From Plasticicumulans acidivorans (GTDB lineage Bacteria > Pseudomonadota > Gammaproteobacteria > Competibacterales > Competibacteraceae), in assembly GCF_003182095.1 (NCBI RefSeq), contig NZ_QGTJ01000006.1, positions 186,001 through 250,000 on the forward strand: a stretch of 64,000 bases of DNA. The letters run 5' to 3'. The notes under the pieces were generated by a model, which worked only from the letters and a program-made list of their open reading frames with translations, was not told the origin of the DNA and did not search any database. Position numbers and translations under genes: made by a program. This document shows, piece after piece, positions 1 to 7,818 of the stretch (positions are counted from its first letter, which is position 1; each line of letters starts with the position of its first letter).

Positions 1-408
1 CAGCGGACCGCGCAGACAGACGCGCTCACCGTCGGTTTCACACAGTTCCTGGATTACCACCGCATCGGCTCCGGCCGGCACGGCGGCGCCGGTGAAGATG
101 CGCGCCGCGCTGCCGGCGGCGAGCGGGCTGCCCTGATGGCCGGCAGCGATGCGCTGGCTCACCGGCAACCAGGTCGGGCCGTCGCCGACGTCGGCGCAGC
201 GCACGGCATAGCCGTCCATCGCGCTGTTGTCGGCCGGCGGCAGGCAGATCGGGGAATACAGCTCGCGCGCCAGCACACGGCCGAGCGCGGCATCGAGCGG
301 CAGGGTTTCGATCTCGCTCAGTGGCACGACATCAGCGAGCAGGCGCTCAAGTGCCCGCTCGGCATCGAGCATGGCGGGCGCGGCTTGCGCGCAATCACAA
401 TCGCTCAT
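1..408 (-). CDS. moeA: Molybdopterin molybdenumtransferase MoeA, N-terminal part (gene runs off the left edge)
   Basis: MoeA inserts molybdate into adenylated molybdopterin, the last step of molybdenum cofactor synthesis, in the cytoplasm. Only the first 136 codons lie in the window. The translation shows the family's N-terminal signature: a region like PLDAALGRVLA, then PPADNSAMDGYAVR (substrate-contacting loop), then the domain 2 segment AAGHQGSPLAAGSAARIFTGAAVP and GADAVVIQE. The ATG is preceded by a GAGGA ribosome site. The N-terminus carries a Cys/Asp-rich CDC sequence of unknown meaning. It lies at the promoter-distal end of the minus-strand nitrate reductase cluster, and NarG needs molybdenum cofactor, so the linkage is functional. 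The identification is firm; the 3' end is not seen. Confidence 0.9.
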   Translation of the reverse strand, partial: MSDCDCAQAAPAMLDAERALERLLADVVPLSEIETLPLDAALGRVLARELYSPICLPPADNSAMDGYAVRCADVGDGPTWLPVSQRIAAGHQGSPLAAGSAARIFTGAAVPAGADAVVIQELCETDGERVCLRGPL

Positions 409-490
409 CGGAAAATCCTCGGGGGGACGGGGAAACGGCGGCATTGTCGGAGCGGCTGTGCGTGCCGCTCCGTGACGGTCATCACGTCCG

Positions 491-1672
491 TCAGGCGCGG
501 GCGGGCAGCAACCGGCGCATCGCCCACAGTCCGAACAGTGGACCCGGTGCAAGCAGCGGCAGCAATTCCCCGATCGGGTAATCCCTTACGAGGGAGCCGA
601 GCAGCTGGATGCTGCCGATGCTGATGGTGAAGCCGATCGCGGTGACCCAGGTCAGCGTCGAACCGAGCAGCGCCGGCGGTGCCGCGCGCGCGGTCAAGGT
701 CGAGAACTGCGGTGAATCGCCGACCACGGTAATGCCCCACAGCAGCAGATAAGCCAGAAAAGCGCTTTGCGACCAGCCGATCGCCAGCGGTGCCAGCAGG
801 CAGCAGCCGCAGGAAACGCTGAGCTGCCAGTAGGCGACACGGGCGCTGCCCAGGCGCCCGCTCAGCTCGCCGCCGATGCCGCAGCCGAGCAGGCCGGCGG
901 CGATCACGGTGAAGCTCCACAGCGGCACGTTGAGGGCGACGTCGTGCTGCAGCGCCCAGGCCTTGAGCAGCGCCGGCACGAAGGCCCACCAGGCGTACAG
1001 CTCCCACATGTGGCCGAAATAGCCGAAGGCTGCGGCGCGCAGCTCGCGGCCGCCGAAGATCTGGCGTACCGCGCGCGGATCGAAGCGGGCGCCTTTGCGC
1101 AGGTACGGGCCGTCCGGCACCAGCAGGAACATCGCCAGCCCGCCGAGCGCCGCCGCCAGTGACACTGCCGCCAGCACGCCGCCCCAGTGCAGCGTGGTGC
1201 CCAGCCCGCGCAGCAGATGCGGAAACGCCGTGCCGAGCACCAGCGCGCCGACCATCCAGCCGAGCGCGCGGCCGAGGCCGCTGGCGAACCAGCCGGCCGC
1301 GATCTTCATGCCGACCGGATAGATGCCGGCGAGGCAGAAGCCGGTGGCAAAGCGCAGCAGCAGCAGCGCCTCCAGGCTCGGCGGCAGCGCCACCAGCGCC
1401 AGATTGGCACCGGCGCCGAGCAGCGCGCAGCCAAAAAACACCTGCCGCGGCGAGAGGCGATCGGCCAGCGCCAGGATCGCGAAGCACAGCGTGCCGCTGA
1501 TGAAGCCGAGCTGCACCGCGCTGGTGACGTGGCCGAGAGCGGAGGCGGCCAGTCCCCAGTCGCGCTGCAGCTCCGGCAGGATCGCGTTACCGGCGAACCA
1601 CAGCGAGGTGCCGAAGAACTGCGCAAGGATGATGACCGGCAGGATGTGCCGGGGGCGTTCGTCACTGGGCAT
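491..1672 (-). CDS. MFS transporter, substrate unknown
   Basis: A 393-residue integral membrane protein with about 12 hydrophobic segments and a major facilitator superfamily layout. The N-terminus reads PVIILAQFFGTSLWFAGNAILPEL and the loop after helix 2 is LADRLSPRQVFF, a degenerate form of the MFS loop 2-3 motif (G-x-LaDrxGrr). Glycine-rich helix 4-5 motifs such as LLLLRFATGFCLAGIYPVGMK are also clear. The family size (about 400 residues) fits a complete protein. It lies between a SYLF-domain gene and moeA on the same strand. It has its own AT-rich upstream region that carries the same 16 bp element found before the Tus-like gene. The substrate cannot be told from sequence; it resembles the CynX/YnfM type more than the NarK type. 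It could be a molybdate- or nitrogen-related exporter, but that is only a guess from context. Confidence 0.8.
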   Translation of the reverse strand: MPSDERPRHILPVIILAQFFGTSLWFAGNAILPELQRDWGLAASALGHVTSAVQLGFISGTLCFAILALADRLSPRQVFFGCALLGAGANLALVALPPSLEALLLLRFATGFCLAGIYPVGMKIAAGWFASGLGRALGWMVGALVLGTAFPHLLRGLGTTLHWGGVLAAVSLAAALGGLAMFLLVPDGPYLRKGARFDPRAVRQIFGGRELRAAAFGYFGHMWELYAWWAFVPALLKAWALQHDVALNVPLWSFTVIAAGLLGCGIGGELSGRLGSARVAYWQLSVSCGCCLLAPLAIGWSQSAFLAYLLLWGITVVGDSPQFSTLTARAAPPALLGSTLTWVTAIGFTISIGSIQLLGSLVRDYPIGELLPLLAPGPLFGLWAMRRLLPARA

Positions 1673-1757
1673 GGTGGTGGGCTCGTTGTCATTGTGGTGA
1701 TGGACCGGCGGATGGCGGCTGCCGGCGCCAGAATGCGGGGAAATCGCTGGCTTGACC

Positions 1758-1783
1758 GTTTTTATATCATCATCATTTTTTCA
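1758..1783 (-). repeat. AT-rich Ter-like element, copy 1 (upstream of the MFS gene)
   Basis: On the minus strand this reads ATGATGATATAAAAAC preceded by an A-run. The same 16 bases occur at 4742-4757 just upstream of the Tus-like gene, in the same orientation. The surrounding 145 bp gap (1673-1817) is much more AT-rich than its neighbours and probably holds the promoter of the MFS gene. The element resembles the core of E. coli Ter sites (TATG-TG pattern followed by an A-run). Binding by the Tus-like protein is an inference. Confidence 0.45.
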
Positions 1784-1817
1784 GCGAATAAACCCTCACC
1801 AACCTTCTACGCAGCGC

Positions 1818-2381
1818 TCACAGATCTGGATCCACCCAGTATTTCGTACCCTCGACAGCGCCTTTCGCCATCAGCCCGTCCTTGCTCAGCGGGTAGATGA
1901 GAATGCCGTCGCGCGACTCGACGTCGGTGACGTTGCCGCCGACACCGCCGGTCTGTGCCGTGGCGGTGGCGTTGCCGCCGAAGGTCCAGCCCTGGTCGAT
2001 GAACTGCTTGAGCGTGTCGCGCTTGCGGAAGACCAGTACCAGGCTCATGTCCTTGAAGCCGACGCCGAGACCGACGCCGACGCTGGCCGAGCGCATATAG
2101 GTGTCCTTGCCGGTGAGGTTGTCGTGCACCACACCGCGGCCGCCGGCGCCGCCGAGGAACAGCACGTGGACGCCGGTACTGCTGAACACCGCGTAGCCGG
2201 CCGAGCCGCGTACCAGCGTCTTCGCCTTGGGCTCCAGCGTGTACAGCGCCTTCAGGGTGCTGGTGCGCATCTCGCGGATCGCGGCGCGGGTGTCGGCGGC
2301 CGAGGGGGCATCCGCGGCTGCGGCGGGCAGGCCCAGAGCGAGGCTCAGCAGCAGGGGGAGCAGGGCGCGCAGGCGGCTCAT
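1818..2381 (-). CDS. SYLF (Ysc84/DUF500) domain exported protein
   Basis: A 187-residue protein with an N-terminal signal peptide (MSRLRALLPLLLSLALGLPAAAA, cleavage near residue 23) followed by a full SYLF domain. Typical family features are visible: AKTLVRGSAGYAVFSSTGVHV, the glycine-rich GGAGGRGVVHDNLTG, and SVGVGLGVGFKDMSLVLVFR. SYLF domains bind phosphoinositides in eukaryotes; the bacterial members are exported, often lipid-associated proteins with no agreed role. The start codon overlaps the stop of the antiporter gene by four bases (ATGA), so the two are probably translationally coupled. That suggests a joint envelope function, which is inference. The C-terminus ends in KYWVDPDL, close to the end of the domain. 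Confidence 0.88.
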   Translation of the reverse strand: MSRLRALLPLLLSLALGLPAAAADAPSAADTRAAIREMRTSTLKALYTLEPKAKTLVRGSAGYAVFSSTGVHVLFLGGAGGRGVVHDNLTGKDTYMRSASVGVGLGVGFKDMSLVLVFRKRDTLKQFIDQGWTFGGNATATAQTGGVGGNVTDVESRDGILIYPLSKDGLMAKGAVEGTKYWVDPDL

Positions 2382-3670
2382 GCGGAATCTCCGGTCGATT
2401 GCAGGCGGCTGGCGAAGCGTTCGGTGAGCAGCGGGCCGAGCACCGAGGTGGCGACCATCAGCACGATGACGCTGTTGAGCACGGTCTCGGTGATCAGCCG
2501 CTCGCCATCGGCGTTCAGCGTGTTGTAGGCGGTCAGCGCGACCGCGAGCGTTGCCGCCACCTGCGGCAGCGATAGTGACCACATCATCAGGGTTTCGGTG
2601 CGGCGGTAGCCGAACAGTTCGCCGCTGATGAGGGCTGCGGCGAGTTTGCCGAGCAGCAGCGCGGCGACGATGGCGGCGACGAAAGGCAGGCTGCTCTGCA
2701 GCGTGGCGGCGAACACCGGCACGTCGAGGCGGTAGCCGATGATGACAAAGAAAAACGGGATGAACAGCGATTCGCCGAGGAACTGGATCTTGCTGCGCAC
2801 GCTGCCGTGACCGATGACGCGGTTGACCGCCAGCCCGGCGAAGAAGGCGCCGACGATGTCCTCCAGCTCGATCGCCTTGGCGCCCATCGCCGCGAACAGC
2901 AGGCAGAGCACGGTGAACAGGAACATCGGCACCTCGCGATGGCGGAAGCGGCGCACGAAGCGCACGCCGAGCCAGGGCAGGCCGATCAGCACCAGCACCG
3001 CGTACACCGCCAGCTCGCTCAGCTGCACCAGCAGGCTGAGCCAGCTGAAGCCGACGGTATGCACCGAGATGCACACGGCGAGCACCAGCAGCGAGGCGAC
3101 GTCGGTGAACACGGTGGCGCCGAGGGTGACGGTGACGACCTCGGAGCGCGACAGGCCGAGACGGCTGGCGATCGGCAGGCCGAGCAGGGTGTGCGAGGCC
3201 AGCAGCGAGCCGATCAGAAAGCAGGCATTCCAGCCGAAATCAAAGCTCCAGCCGACCAGCACCCCGGCGGCGAGCGGCAGCGCAAACGTGACCAGGCCAA
3301 AGCCGAACGAGCGCAGCCGCGTGGCCTGGAACAGCCGCAGATCGACCTCCAGGCCGGCGATGAACATCAGGAACACGCGGCCGATGCTGAGGAACAGCTC
3401 GACGGCGCTGCCTTCCGGGTTGCCGATCGCCAGCGCCGAGGGGCCGAACAGCACGCCGGCGACCAGCAGGCCGAGCGCCCCCGGCAGATGCAGGTGCTCG
3501 AACAGCGGCGGCATCAGGAATACCGCGACCAGCAGCAGCGTGAAGCGGTCGAGCGGTGTGCCGTGGCGGAAGTAATCGAGCAGGTGCGCCGGCGTCCACT
3601 GCGGCAGCAGGTAGGCGGCGGCCATCAGGGCCGCGATGAGCAGGATCCATAAGCGCAGGCGTCGCGACAT
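2378..3670 (-). CDS. CPA2-family monovalent cation:proton antiporter (Kef/NapA type)
   Basis: A 430-residue membrane protein with about 12 helices typical of the Na+/H+ exchanger (CPA2) fold. After the first helix comes the PPLFEHLHLPGALGLLVAGVLFGP region that characterises KefB/C-like antiporters, then FLMFIAGLEVDLRLFQ and the unwound-helix region TLGATVFTDVASLLVLAV, where the acidic residue of the transport site lies. No RCK/TrkA-N domain follows, so it is a short form. The start at MSRRLRLW was chosen because upstream in-frame sequence is antisense-like and has no membrane segment. Its stop overlaps the SYLF gene start. It probably exchanges K+ or Na+ for H+ across the inner membrane; the ion is not deducible here. 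Confidence 0.85.
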   Translation of the reverse strand: MSRRLRLWILLIAALMAAAYLLPQWTPAHLLDYFRHGTPLDRFTLLLVAVFLMPPLFEHLHLPGALGLLVAGVLFGPSALAIGNPEGSAVELFLSIGRVFLMFIAGLEVDLRLFQATRLRSFGFGLVTFALPLAAGVLVGWSFDFGWNACFLIGSLLASHTLLGLPIASRLGLSRSEVVTVTLGATVFTDVASLLVLAVCISVHTVGFSWLSLLVQLSELAVYAVLVLIGLPWLGVRFVRRFRHREVPMFLFTVLCLLFAAMGAKAIELEDIVGAFFAGLAVNRVIGHGSVRSKIQFLGESLFIPFFFVIIGYRLDVPVFAATLQSSLPFVAAIVAALLLGKLAAALISGELFGYRRTETLMMWSLSLPQVAATLAVALTAYNTLNADGERLITETVLNSVIVLMVATSVLGPLLTERFASRLQSTGDSA

Positions 3671-3779
3671 CGTTGTCACTCGCAGGGATCGGCGCGGCGG
3701 CGCCGGCGTTGCGGAGCAGGGACAGGCCCCGCGGTCGCCGAGTATGGTCGAGGCCCGCCTGGCCTGCCACGGACGCCGC

Positions 3780-4709
3780 TCAGGCGAGCGGGCGGTAGCG
3801 GTAGATGCGCAGTGCCGGCAGCAGCGGTTCGTCCTCGATCTGGCGATCGGCCCGGGCGAGGCGGCCACCGGCGCGCGGTTCCGGCGCGGCCAGCGGATGC
3901 CGCGGCAGCGCTTCGCCGGGCGCCAGCGGGAACAGGATCGGCAGATGCACATGGATCAGCTGGCGGCGCACGATCTCGCGCCGCGCCGGCGCCGTGCGCC
4001 CGCCGCGGGTGCGCTCGACGGTCTCGTGGCCGTCGACGAACACCAGATTGGCGACCAGATTCGGTGCCAGCACCCGCATCTGCGCGACGCGCTCGTGCTC
4101 GGGCTGCGCCAGCAGCAGCTGGCGGTAGGGCGCTTTTGCCGGGTGGGGATCGGGCATCGCCTCGACCAGCGCCAGCGCTTCATCACGGCTCAGTGAGCGG
4201 ATCGAGCGCGAGCCGCTGGCCCAGGAAAATCCCACCCGCGCCGGCGTCTCAGCGAGCAGCGGCACGTGGCGGTAGGCCTGCAGCAGATGCAGCCGGCCGA
4301 TGCCGCCGGCGGCCAGGGCGCGGGCGACATCGCGATCGCGCACGTGCGCCTCGCGTGCCATTTCCGCGAGCAGGCGCTGGCGCCGCGTCGGTTGCACTTT
4401 GAGTGCCTGCACTGCGGCCTTGAACGCATCCTTGGCCTCGTTGCAGCGGGCGGCGAGGGTGCGCGTGTGCGGGTCGCAGCCGATCAGGCCGATGTCGTTG
4501 AGCGTCTGCCGCGGGTCGCCGGCGCCTTCACGGTGCCAGATGTCGCGCAGCAGCACGGCGGTGCGCCGGCGGGCTGCGAGCGGCGCCGGCGTGCTGGCCA
4601 GCCAGGCCGCCCGCTCGTTGTCAGCCTCGATGGCATCGGCGAGATCTTCGATTGCGTCCTGCATGCGGTGAAAGCATTCGAGCAGGGTGATGCGTTGCGC
4701 GCTGTCCAT
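3780..4709 (-). CDS. tus: Tus-like DNA replication terminus site-binding protein
   Basis: A 309-residue basic protein that I assign to the Tus (Ter-binding, Pfam Ter) family by eye. The best-conserved stretch is LHLLQAYRHVPLLAE followed by RVGFSWASGSRSIRSLSRDEALA. E. coli Tus has LITLNAYRTLTVLHD and [21 protein letters not shown] in the same order and spacing. The C-terminus LPALRIYRYRPLA parallels LIIPRLHLYVAD of Tus, and the length (309 against 309) also fits. E. coli Tus blocks the replication helicase in one direction at Ter sites. The residues forming the Tus lock (Phe140, His144) are not obviously present, so strong fork arrest is uncertain. The gene has its own AT-rich promoter overlapped by a Ter-like element, as in E. 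coli where tus is autorepressed. Outside Enterobacterales and some plasmids such homologs are uncommon. Confidence 0.7.
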   Translation of the reverse strand: MDSAQRITLLECFHRMQDAIEDLADAIEADNERAAWLASTPAPLAARRRTAVLLRDIWHREGAGDPRQTLNDIGLIGCDPHTRTLAARCNEAKDAFKAAVQALKVQPTRRQRLLAEMAREAHVRDRDVARALAAGGIGRLHLLQAYRHVPLLAETPARVGFSWASGSRSIRSLSRDEALALVEAMPDPHPAKAPYRQLLLAQPEHERVAQMRVLAPNLVANLVFVDGHETVERTRGGRTAPARREIVRRQLIHVHLPILFPLAPGEALPRHPLAAPEPRAGGRLARADRQIEDEPLLPALRIYRYRPLA

Positions 4710-4741
4710 GAGCGGTCTGCCTGCATGATCTGAATACGATG

Positions 4742-4781
4742 GTTTTTATATCATCATATTTTCTCCATACACCCAAACCAA
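4742..4781 (-). promoter_or_regulatory. Predicted tus promoter overlapped by Ter-like element, copy 2
   Basis: Reading the minus strand, TTGGTT (4776-4781) and TATGAT (4753-4758) are 17 bases apart, giving a reasonable sigma-70 promoter with a start near 4746 and a leader of about 37 nt. The -10 box lies inside a Ter-like element, ATATGATGATATAAAAAC, which shares 16 bases with 1758-1773. The element keeps the TATG, TG and A-run positions of the E. coli Ter core. The plus strand has no G from 4743 to 4822, 80 bases in a row, which is remarkable in this GC-rich DNA. Confidence 0.5.
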
Positions 4782-4826
4782 ATTTTTCCTCCCAACTCCT
4801 CAAAAAACATCAAACACCAACCGTCT

Positions 4827-5591
4827 TCACTGCACCAGCGGCGAACCGTCGCCAGCCCCCAGATCGATTCCCGTGATCGTCGCCCGGCCGATCAGAATGC
4901 CGAGGTACTGGCGCACGCCGGTCTGCCGCACGCTGCTTTCCAGATATTCGCCGATCTTCTGCTGCACTGACTCGAAGGGCAGGGGACGCCGCGGATAGGC
5001 ACGGTTGACGCGGATGAGGTGAAAGCCGAAGCGGGTTTCGACCGGCTCCGCGCCGATGCTGCCGGCGGGAATCTGTTCGAGCGCCTGCTCGAACTCGGGC
5101 ACCGTCTGGCCGGGGCCGATCTGGCCGAGGTTGCCGCCCTGTTCCTTCGATGGGCAGGCGGAGTGGCTGCGGGCGAGCTCGGCGAAGCGGTCCGGCGCAG
5201 TCTGCAGCTCGGCGAGCACCGACTGCGCTGCGCTGCGTGCGGCTTCGCGATCCGGCGTCACGCCGGGCGCAGCGGCGAACAGGATGTGGTCGACTTCGTA
5301 GAGCGCCGGCGTGCGGAAAAAATCGCGATTGGCCTCGAAGAAACGCCGGCAGGTGTCCTCGTCGGCGGCCGGCACCTGCACTTCGCGGGCGATCAGCGCA
5401 TCGACGGCGGCATCTTCATCGGTGGCTTCGATGCCGAGGCGCAGCGCTTCCTGACGCAGCAGCTCGCGCAGCACCAGAGCGGTGGCTGCGGCCTGTTCCG
5501 CCTGTTCCGGGGTGGCGGCGCGGTGGTGGGCGGTTTCGTCGCGAATGGCGTCGGCGCTGATCGAGACGCCGTTAACGGTGATCGGAGACAT
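4827..5591 (-). CDS. Parvulin-type peptidyl-prolyl cis-trans isomerase (NifM/PpiC-like) of the nar operon
   Basis: A 254-residue protein with an N-terminal helical region and a central parvulin domain (about residues 95-195). The family hallmarks are seen: VDHILFAA near the domain start, FAELARSHSACPSKEQGGNLGQIGPGQ, and the closing ETRFGFHLIRVN. It begins with VNGVSISADAI, as NifM-like isomerases do. No signal peptide is present, so it should act in the cytoplasm. ATG at 5591 is preferred over the ATG two codons upstream because AGGA lies at proper spacing only for the former. In Pseudomonas a similar isomerase gene follows narI, and this one also lies downstream of narGHJI, separated from it only by the carbonic anhydrase. 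A role in folding the nitrate reductase is inferred from that context. Confidence 0.87.
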   Translation of the reverse strand: MSPITVNGVSISADAIRDETAHHRAATPEQAEQAAATALVLRELLRQEALRLGIEATDEDAAVDALIAREVQVPAADEDTCRRFFEANRDFFRTPALYEVDHILFAAAPGVTPDREAARSAAQSVLAELQTAPDRFAELARSHSACPSKEQGGNLGQIGPGQTVPEFEQALEQIPAGSIGAEPVETRFGFHLIRVNRAYPRRPLPFESVQQKIGEYLESSVRQTGVRQYLGILIGRATITGIDLGAGDGSPLVQ

Positions 5592-5647
5592 GGGCATTTC
5601 CTGAAAAGTGGCGAAAAGACGGGCCCGCGGGCGGGGCGGCGATTGTC

Positions 5648-6313
5648 TCAGCCGCGATGGCCGATGTGTACGGTGCGGTCGAGCGGGCAGACCAGCGGCA
5701 GGAATGCCTGCTGGCGCGGTGAGTAGGCGAGCAGCGCACCTTCTTCTAGATCGAAATACCAGCCGTGCAGCGACAGCTGCTGCGCCTCGACGCGCCGGCG
5801 CAGCCACGGGTAGCTCAGCAGATTGTCGAGCGAGCAGAGGATGTTGGCCATCTCGCAGGCGCGGCGCTGCTGCTGCGGCGTCTTGTGCGCCAGCTCGCGG
5901 CGCACCTGAGCCTTGGCGCGGGCGGCGAAGCGCATCCAGCGGCTGACGAAATCGGTCTCGGCATCGACGACGACATCGTCCATCAGCGCGCGGATGCCGC
6001 CGCAGCGTGAGTGTCCGAGGACGATGACGCGCTCGACCTGCAGCGAGCACACCGCGAATTCGATCGCCGAGCTGACACCGGGCGGCGCGTCGGGCGTGCA
6101 GGTCGGCACGATGTTGGCGATGTTGCGCACGACGAACAGCTCGCCGGGGTCGCTGCCGGTGAGCAGCGCCGGGTCGACGCGTGAATCGCAGCAGCCGATC
6201 AGCAGCGTCGACGGGTGCTGCGATTCGCGCAGCTGCTGGAACAGGCCGTCCTCGCGGCAGTAGTTTTCCTGGAAGCGGCTGAAACCGGCGATGAATTTTT
6301 CGAGGTCGCGCAT
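5648..6313 (-). CDS. can: Beta-class carbonic anhydrase
   Basis: A 221-residue cytoplasmic zinc enzyme interconverting CO2 and bicarbonate. The beta-class signature is complete: Cys41, Asp43 and Arg45 in CCDSR, and His101 and Cys104 in GHSRCGG. ELFVVRNIANIVP and SSAIEFAV precede the second motif, as in Can and CynT. The length matches the family (200-220). It sits 76 bases after narI and 56 bases before the prolyl isomerase on the same strand, so it is probably expressed with nitrate reductase. A link between respiratory CO2 output or pH control and nitrate reduction is plausible but inferred. A GC-rich hairpin lies between narI and this gene. Confidence 0.93.
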   Translation of the reverse strand: MRDLEKFIAGFSRFQENYCREDGLFQQLRESQHPSTLLIGCCDSRVDPALLTGSDPGELFVVRNIANIVPTCTPDAPPGVSSAIEFAVCSLQVERVIVLGHSRCGGIRALMDDVVVDAETDFVSRWMRFAARAKAQVRRELAHKTPQQQRRACEMANILCSLDNLLSYPWLRRRVEAQQLSLHGWYFDLEEGALLAYSPRQQAFLPLVCPLDRTVHIGHRG

Positions 6314-6349
6314 GATCGTGGCCCGCTGGCGGCCATCTGTCTGCGGGAG

Positions 6350-6383
6350 CGCCCCCGCCGCGTGGCCGCGGACGGCGGGGGCG
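6350..6383 (-). other. Intercistronic hairpin between narI and the carbonic anhydrase gene
   Basis: Perfect 11-base arms CGCCCCCGCCG (6350-6360) and CGGCGGGGGCG (6373-6383) with a 12-base loop. No T-run follows on the minus strand, so it is more likely an mRNA stabiliser or partial attenuator than a true terminator. Confidence 0.5.
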
Positions 6384-6389
6384 GGCGCA

Positions 6390-7070
6390 TCAGCGCTGGC
6401 GCACCACCTGGTAGGGCCGCTTGATGTAGCCGATCGGCACGCTCCAGATGTGCACCAGGCGGCTGAACGGGAACAGCAGGAAGATCGTCATGCCCAGCAG
6501 CAGGTGCAGCTTGAACAGCCAGCCGAAGCCGGCGGCGATCTGTGCGGCGGCCGGGCCGTCGAAGGTGACGATGTTCTGCGCCCAGGCCATCAGCGCCAGC
6601 ATGTTGCCGCCATCGAGGTGGAACAGCGACACCGGGATGGTCAGCAGGCCGAGGATCAGCTGCAGATAGATCGCCAGCAGGATGACGATGTCCATGCGGC
6701 TGGAGTTGGCACGCACGCGCGGGTCATAGAGGCGGCGGCGCACCAGCGCGGTCAGGCCGATGAAGCACAGCGTGCCAAGCGCGCCGCCGGCGACGATGGC
6801 GATGCCCTGCTTGAAGGACGGCGAGACGCCGAGCGCATGCCACACCGCCGGCGGTGTCAGCAGGCCGACGAAGTGGCCGAGGAAGATGCCAATGATGCCG
6901 ATGTGGAAGAAATTGCTGGCGCGGCGGAAGCCGGCGCTGGACAGCATCTGGCTCGAATGCGCCTTCCAGGTGTACTGGTCGCGCTCAAAGCGCAGCAGGC
7001 TGCCGAGCAGAAACACGGTACCGGCGACGTAGGGGTAGACGCCGAACAGCAGATCGTTCAGGTGGGACAT
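6390..7070 (-). CDS. narI: Respiratory nitrate reductase gamma subunit (cytochrome b)
   Basis: NarI takes electrons from quinol at the periplasmic side of the inner membrane and passes them through two b haems to NarH. The 226-residue protein has five hydrophobic segments. The four haem-ligand histidines appear in the expected helices: His56 (FFHIGI), His66 (LGHFVG), His189 (KLHLLLG) and His207 (RLVHIWS). The N-terminal LLFGVYPYVAGTVFLLGSLLRFERDQYTWKA is typical of the family, and the protein ends IGYIKRPYQVVRQR. It is 41 bases after narJ and is the last subunit gene of narGHJI. Confidence 0.96.
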   Translation of the reverse strand: MSHLNDLLFGVYPYVAGTVFLLGSLLRFERDQYTWKAHSSQMLSSAGFRRASNFFHIGIIGIFLGHFVGLLTPPAVWHALGVSPSFKQGIAIVAGGALGTLCFIGLTALVRRRLYDPRVRANSSRMDIVILLAIYLQLILGLLTIPVSLFHLDGGNMLALMAWAQNIVTFDGPAAAQIAAGFGWLFKLHLLLGMTIFLLFPFSRLVHIWSVPIGYIKRPYQVVRQR

Positions 7071-7111
7071 GGTCGTAGGTCCTGATGCGTGATCGAGTGG
7101 GGCCGCGGCGC

Positions 7112-7807
7112 TTACAGCGGCGCGGCGGCCTGCGGCCGGCGCACGAAGTGCACGGTCTGTTGCGCCGGCTGGCTGGCGCCGCAGCCACCGGGACCGCTGG
7201 CGAGGAAGGTGACCTGCTCTTCCTCCCAGATCTTGTCCATCTCGGTGATGCTGCGATCGGGGCCTTCGCCGGCGACCTGTTCACGGATCGCGTCGAGCGT
7301 TTGTGGTGTCGTGCCGAGCGCGAGCAGCGCATCGAACAGCACGTGGTAGGGGCTGTGTTGGGCGCTGAGCCGCTCGCCGAGCAGGGCGACGACGTGCATC
7401 GCCTGGTCGAGCAGTTCGCGGGCTTCGGCGTCCGGCAGGCTGGCGAGGAACTCCAGGAACAGCGGCAGATAGTCCGGCAGTTCCCGCGCCTTGAGCTCGA
7501 AGCCGTGGCGCTGGTAGACCGTCAGCAGGTCGATCATCGCCTGGCCGCGGTCGCGCGACTCGCCGTGCACGTGCTCGAACAGGTGCAGGCTGAACTTGCG
7601 GCCGCGGTCGAACTGCTCGACGTAGGCGGCCTGCAGCGTCCAGATGTCGGCGTCCTCCAGCGTTTCGAGGAAGTCGAACAGCCGTTCACGTTCGTGCAGC
7701 GGCAGGCTGCGGTCCTCGCGCACGGCCTGTTCCAGTTCCGGAACGGCATCGAGCAGCGCCTGCGTCGGGTAGCTGAGCAGAGCGGAAATCAGTTTCAGGA
7801 TGCGCAT
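7112..7807 (-). CDS. narJ: Nitrate reductase molybdenum cofactor assembly chaperone NarJ
   Basis: NarJ is a cytoplasmic chaperone (TorD/NarJ fold) that holds apo-NarGH until cofactors are inserted and then delivers it to NarI. The 231-residue helical protein shows the family opening MRILKLISALLSYPTQALLDAVPEL, the central YVEQFDRGRKFSLHLFEHVHGESRDRGQAM and LPDYLPLFLEFLA. The ATG at 7807 follows a GAGG ribosome site; an alternative GTG at 7822 would overlap the narH stop by four bases (GTGA). The C-terminal tail carries a Cys-containing GPGGCGASQP stretch. Expression is coupled to narH. Confidence 0.94.
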   Translation of the reverse strand: MRILKLISALLSYPTQALLDAVPELEQAVREDRSLPLHERERLFDFLETLEDADIWTLQAAYVEQFDRGRKFSLHLFEHVHGESRDRGQAMIDLLTVYQRHGFELKARELPDYLPLFLEFLASLPDAEARELLDQAMHVVALLGERLSAQHSPYHVLFDALLALGTTPQTLDAIREQVAGEGPDRSITEMDKIWEEEQVTFLASGPGGCGASQPAQQTVHFVRRPQAAAPL

Positions 7808-7818
7808 GCTGGCGGCCC

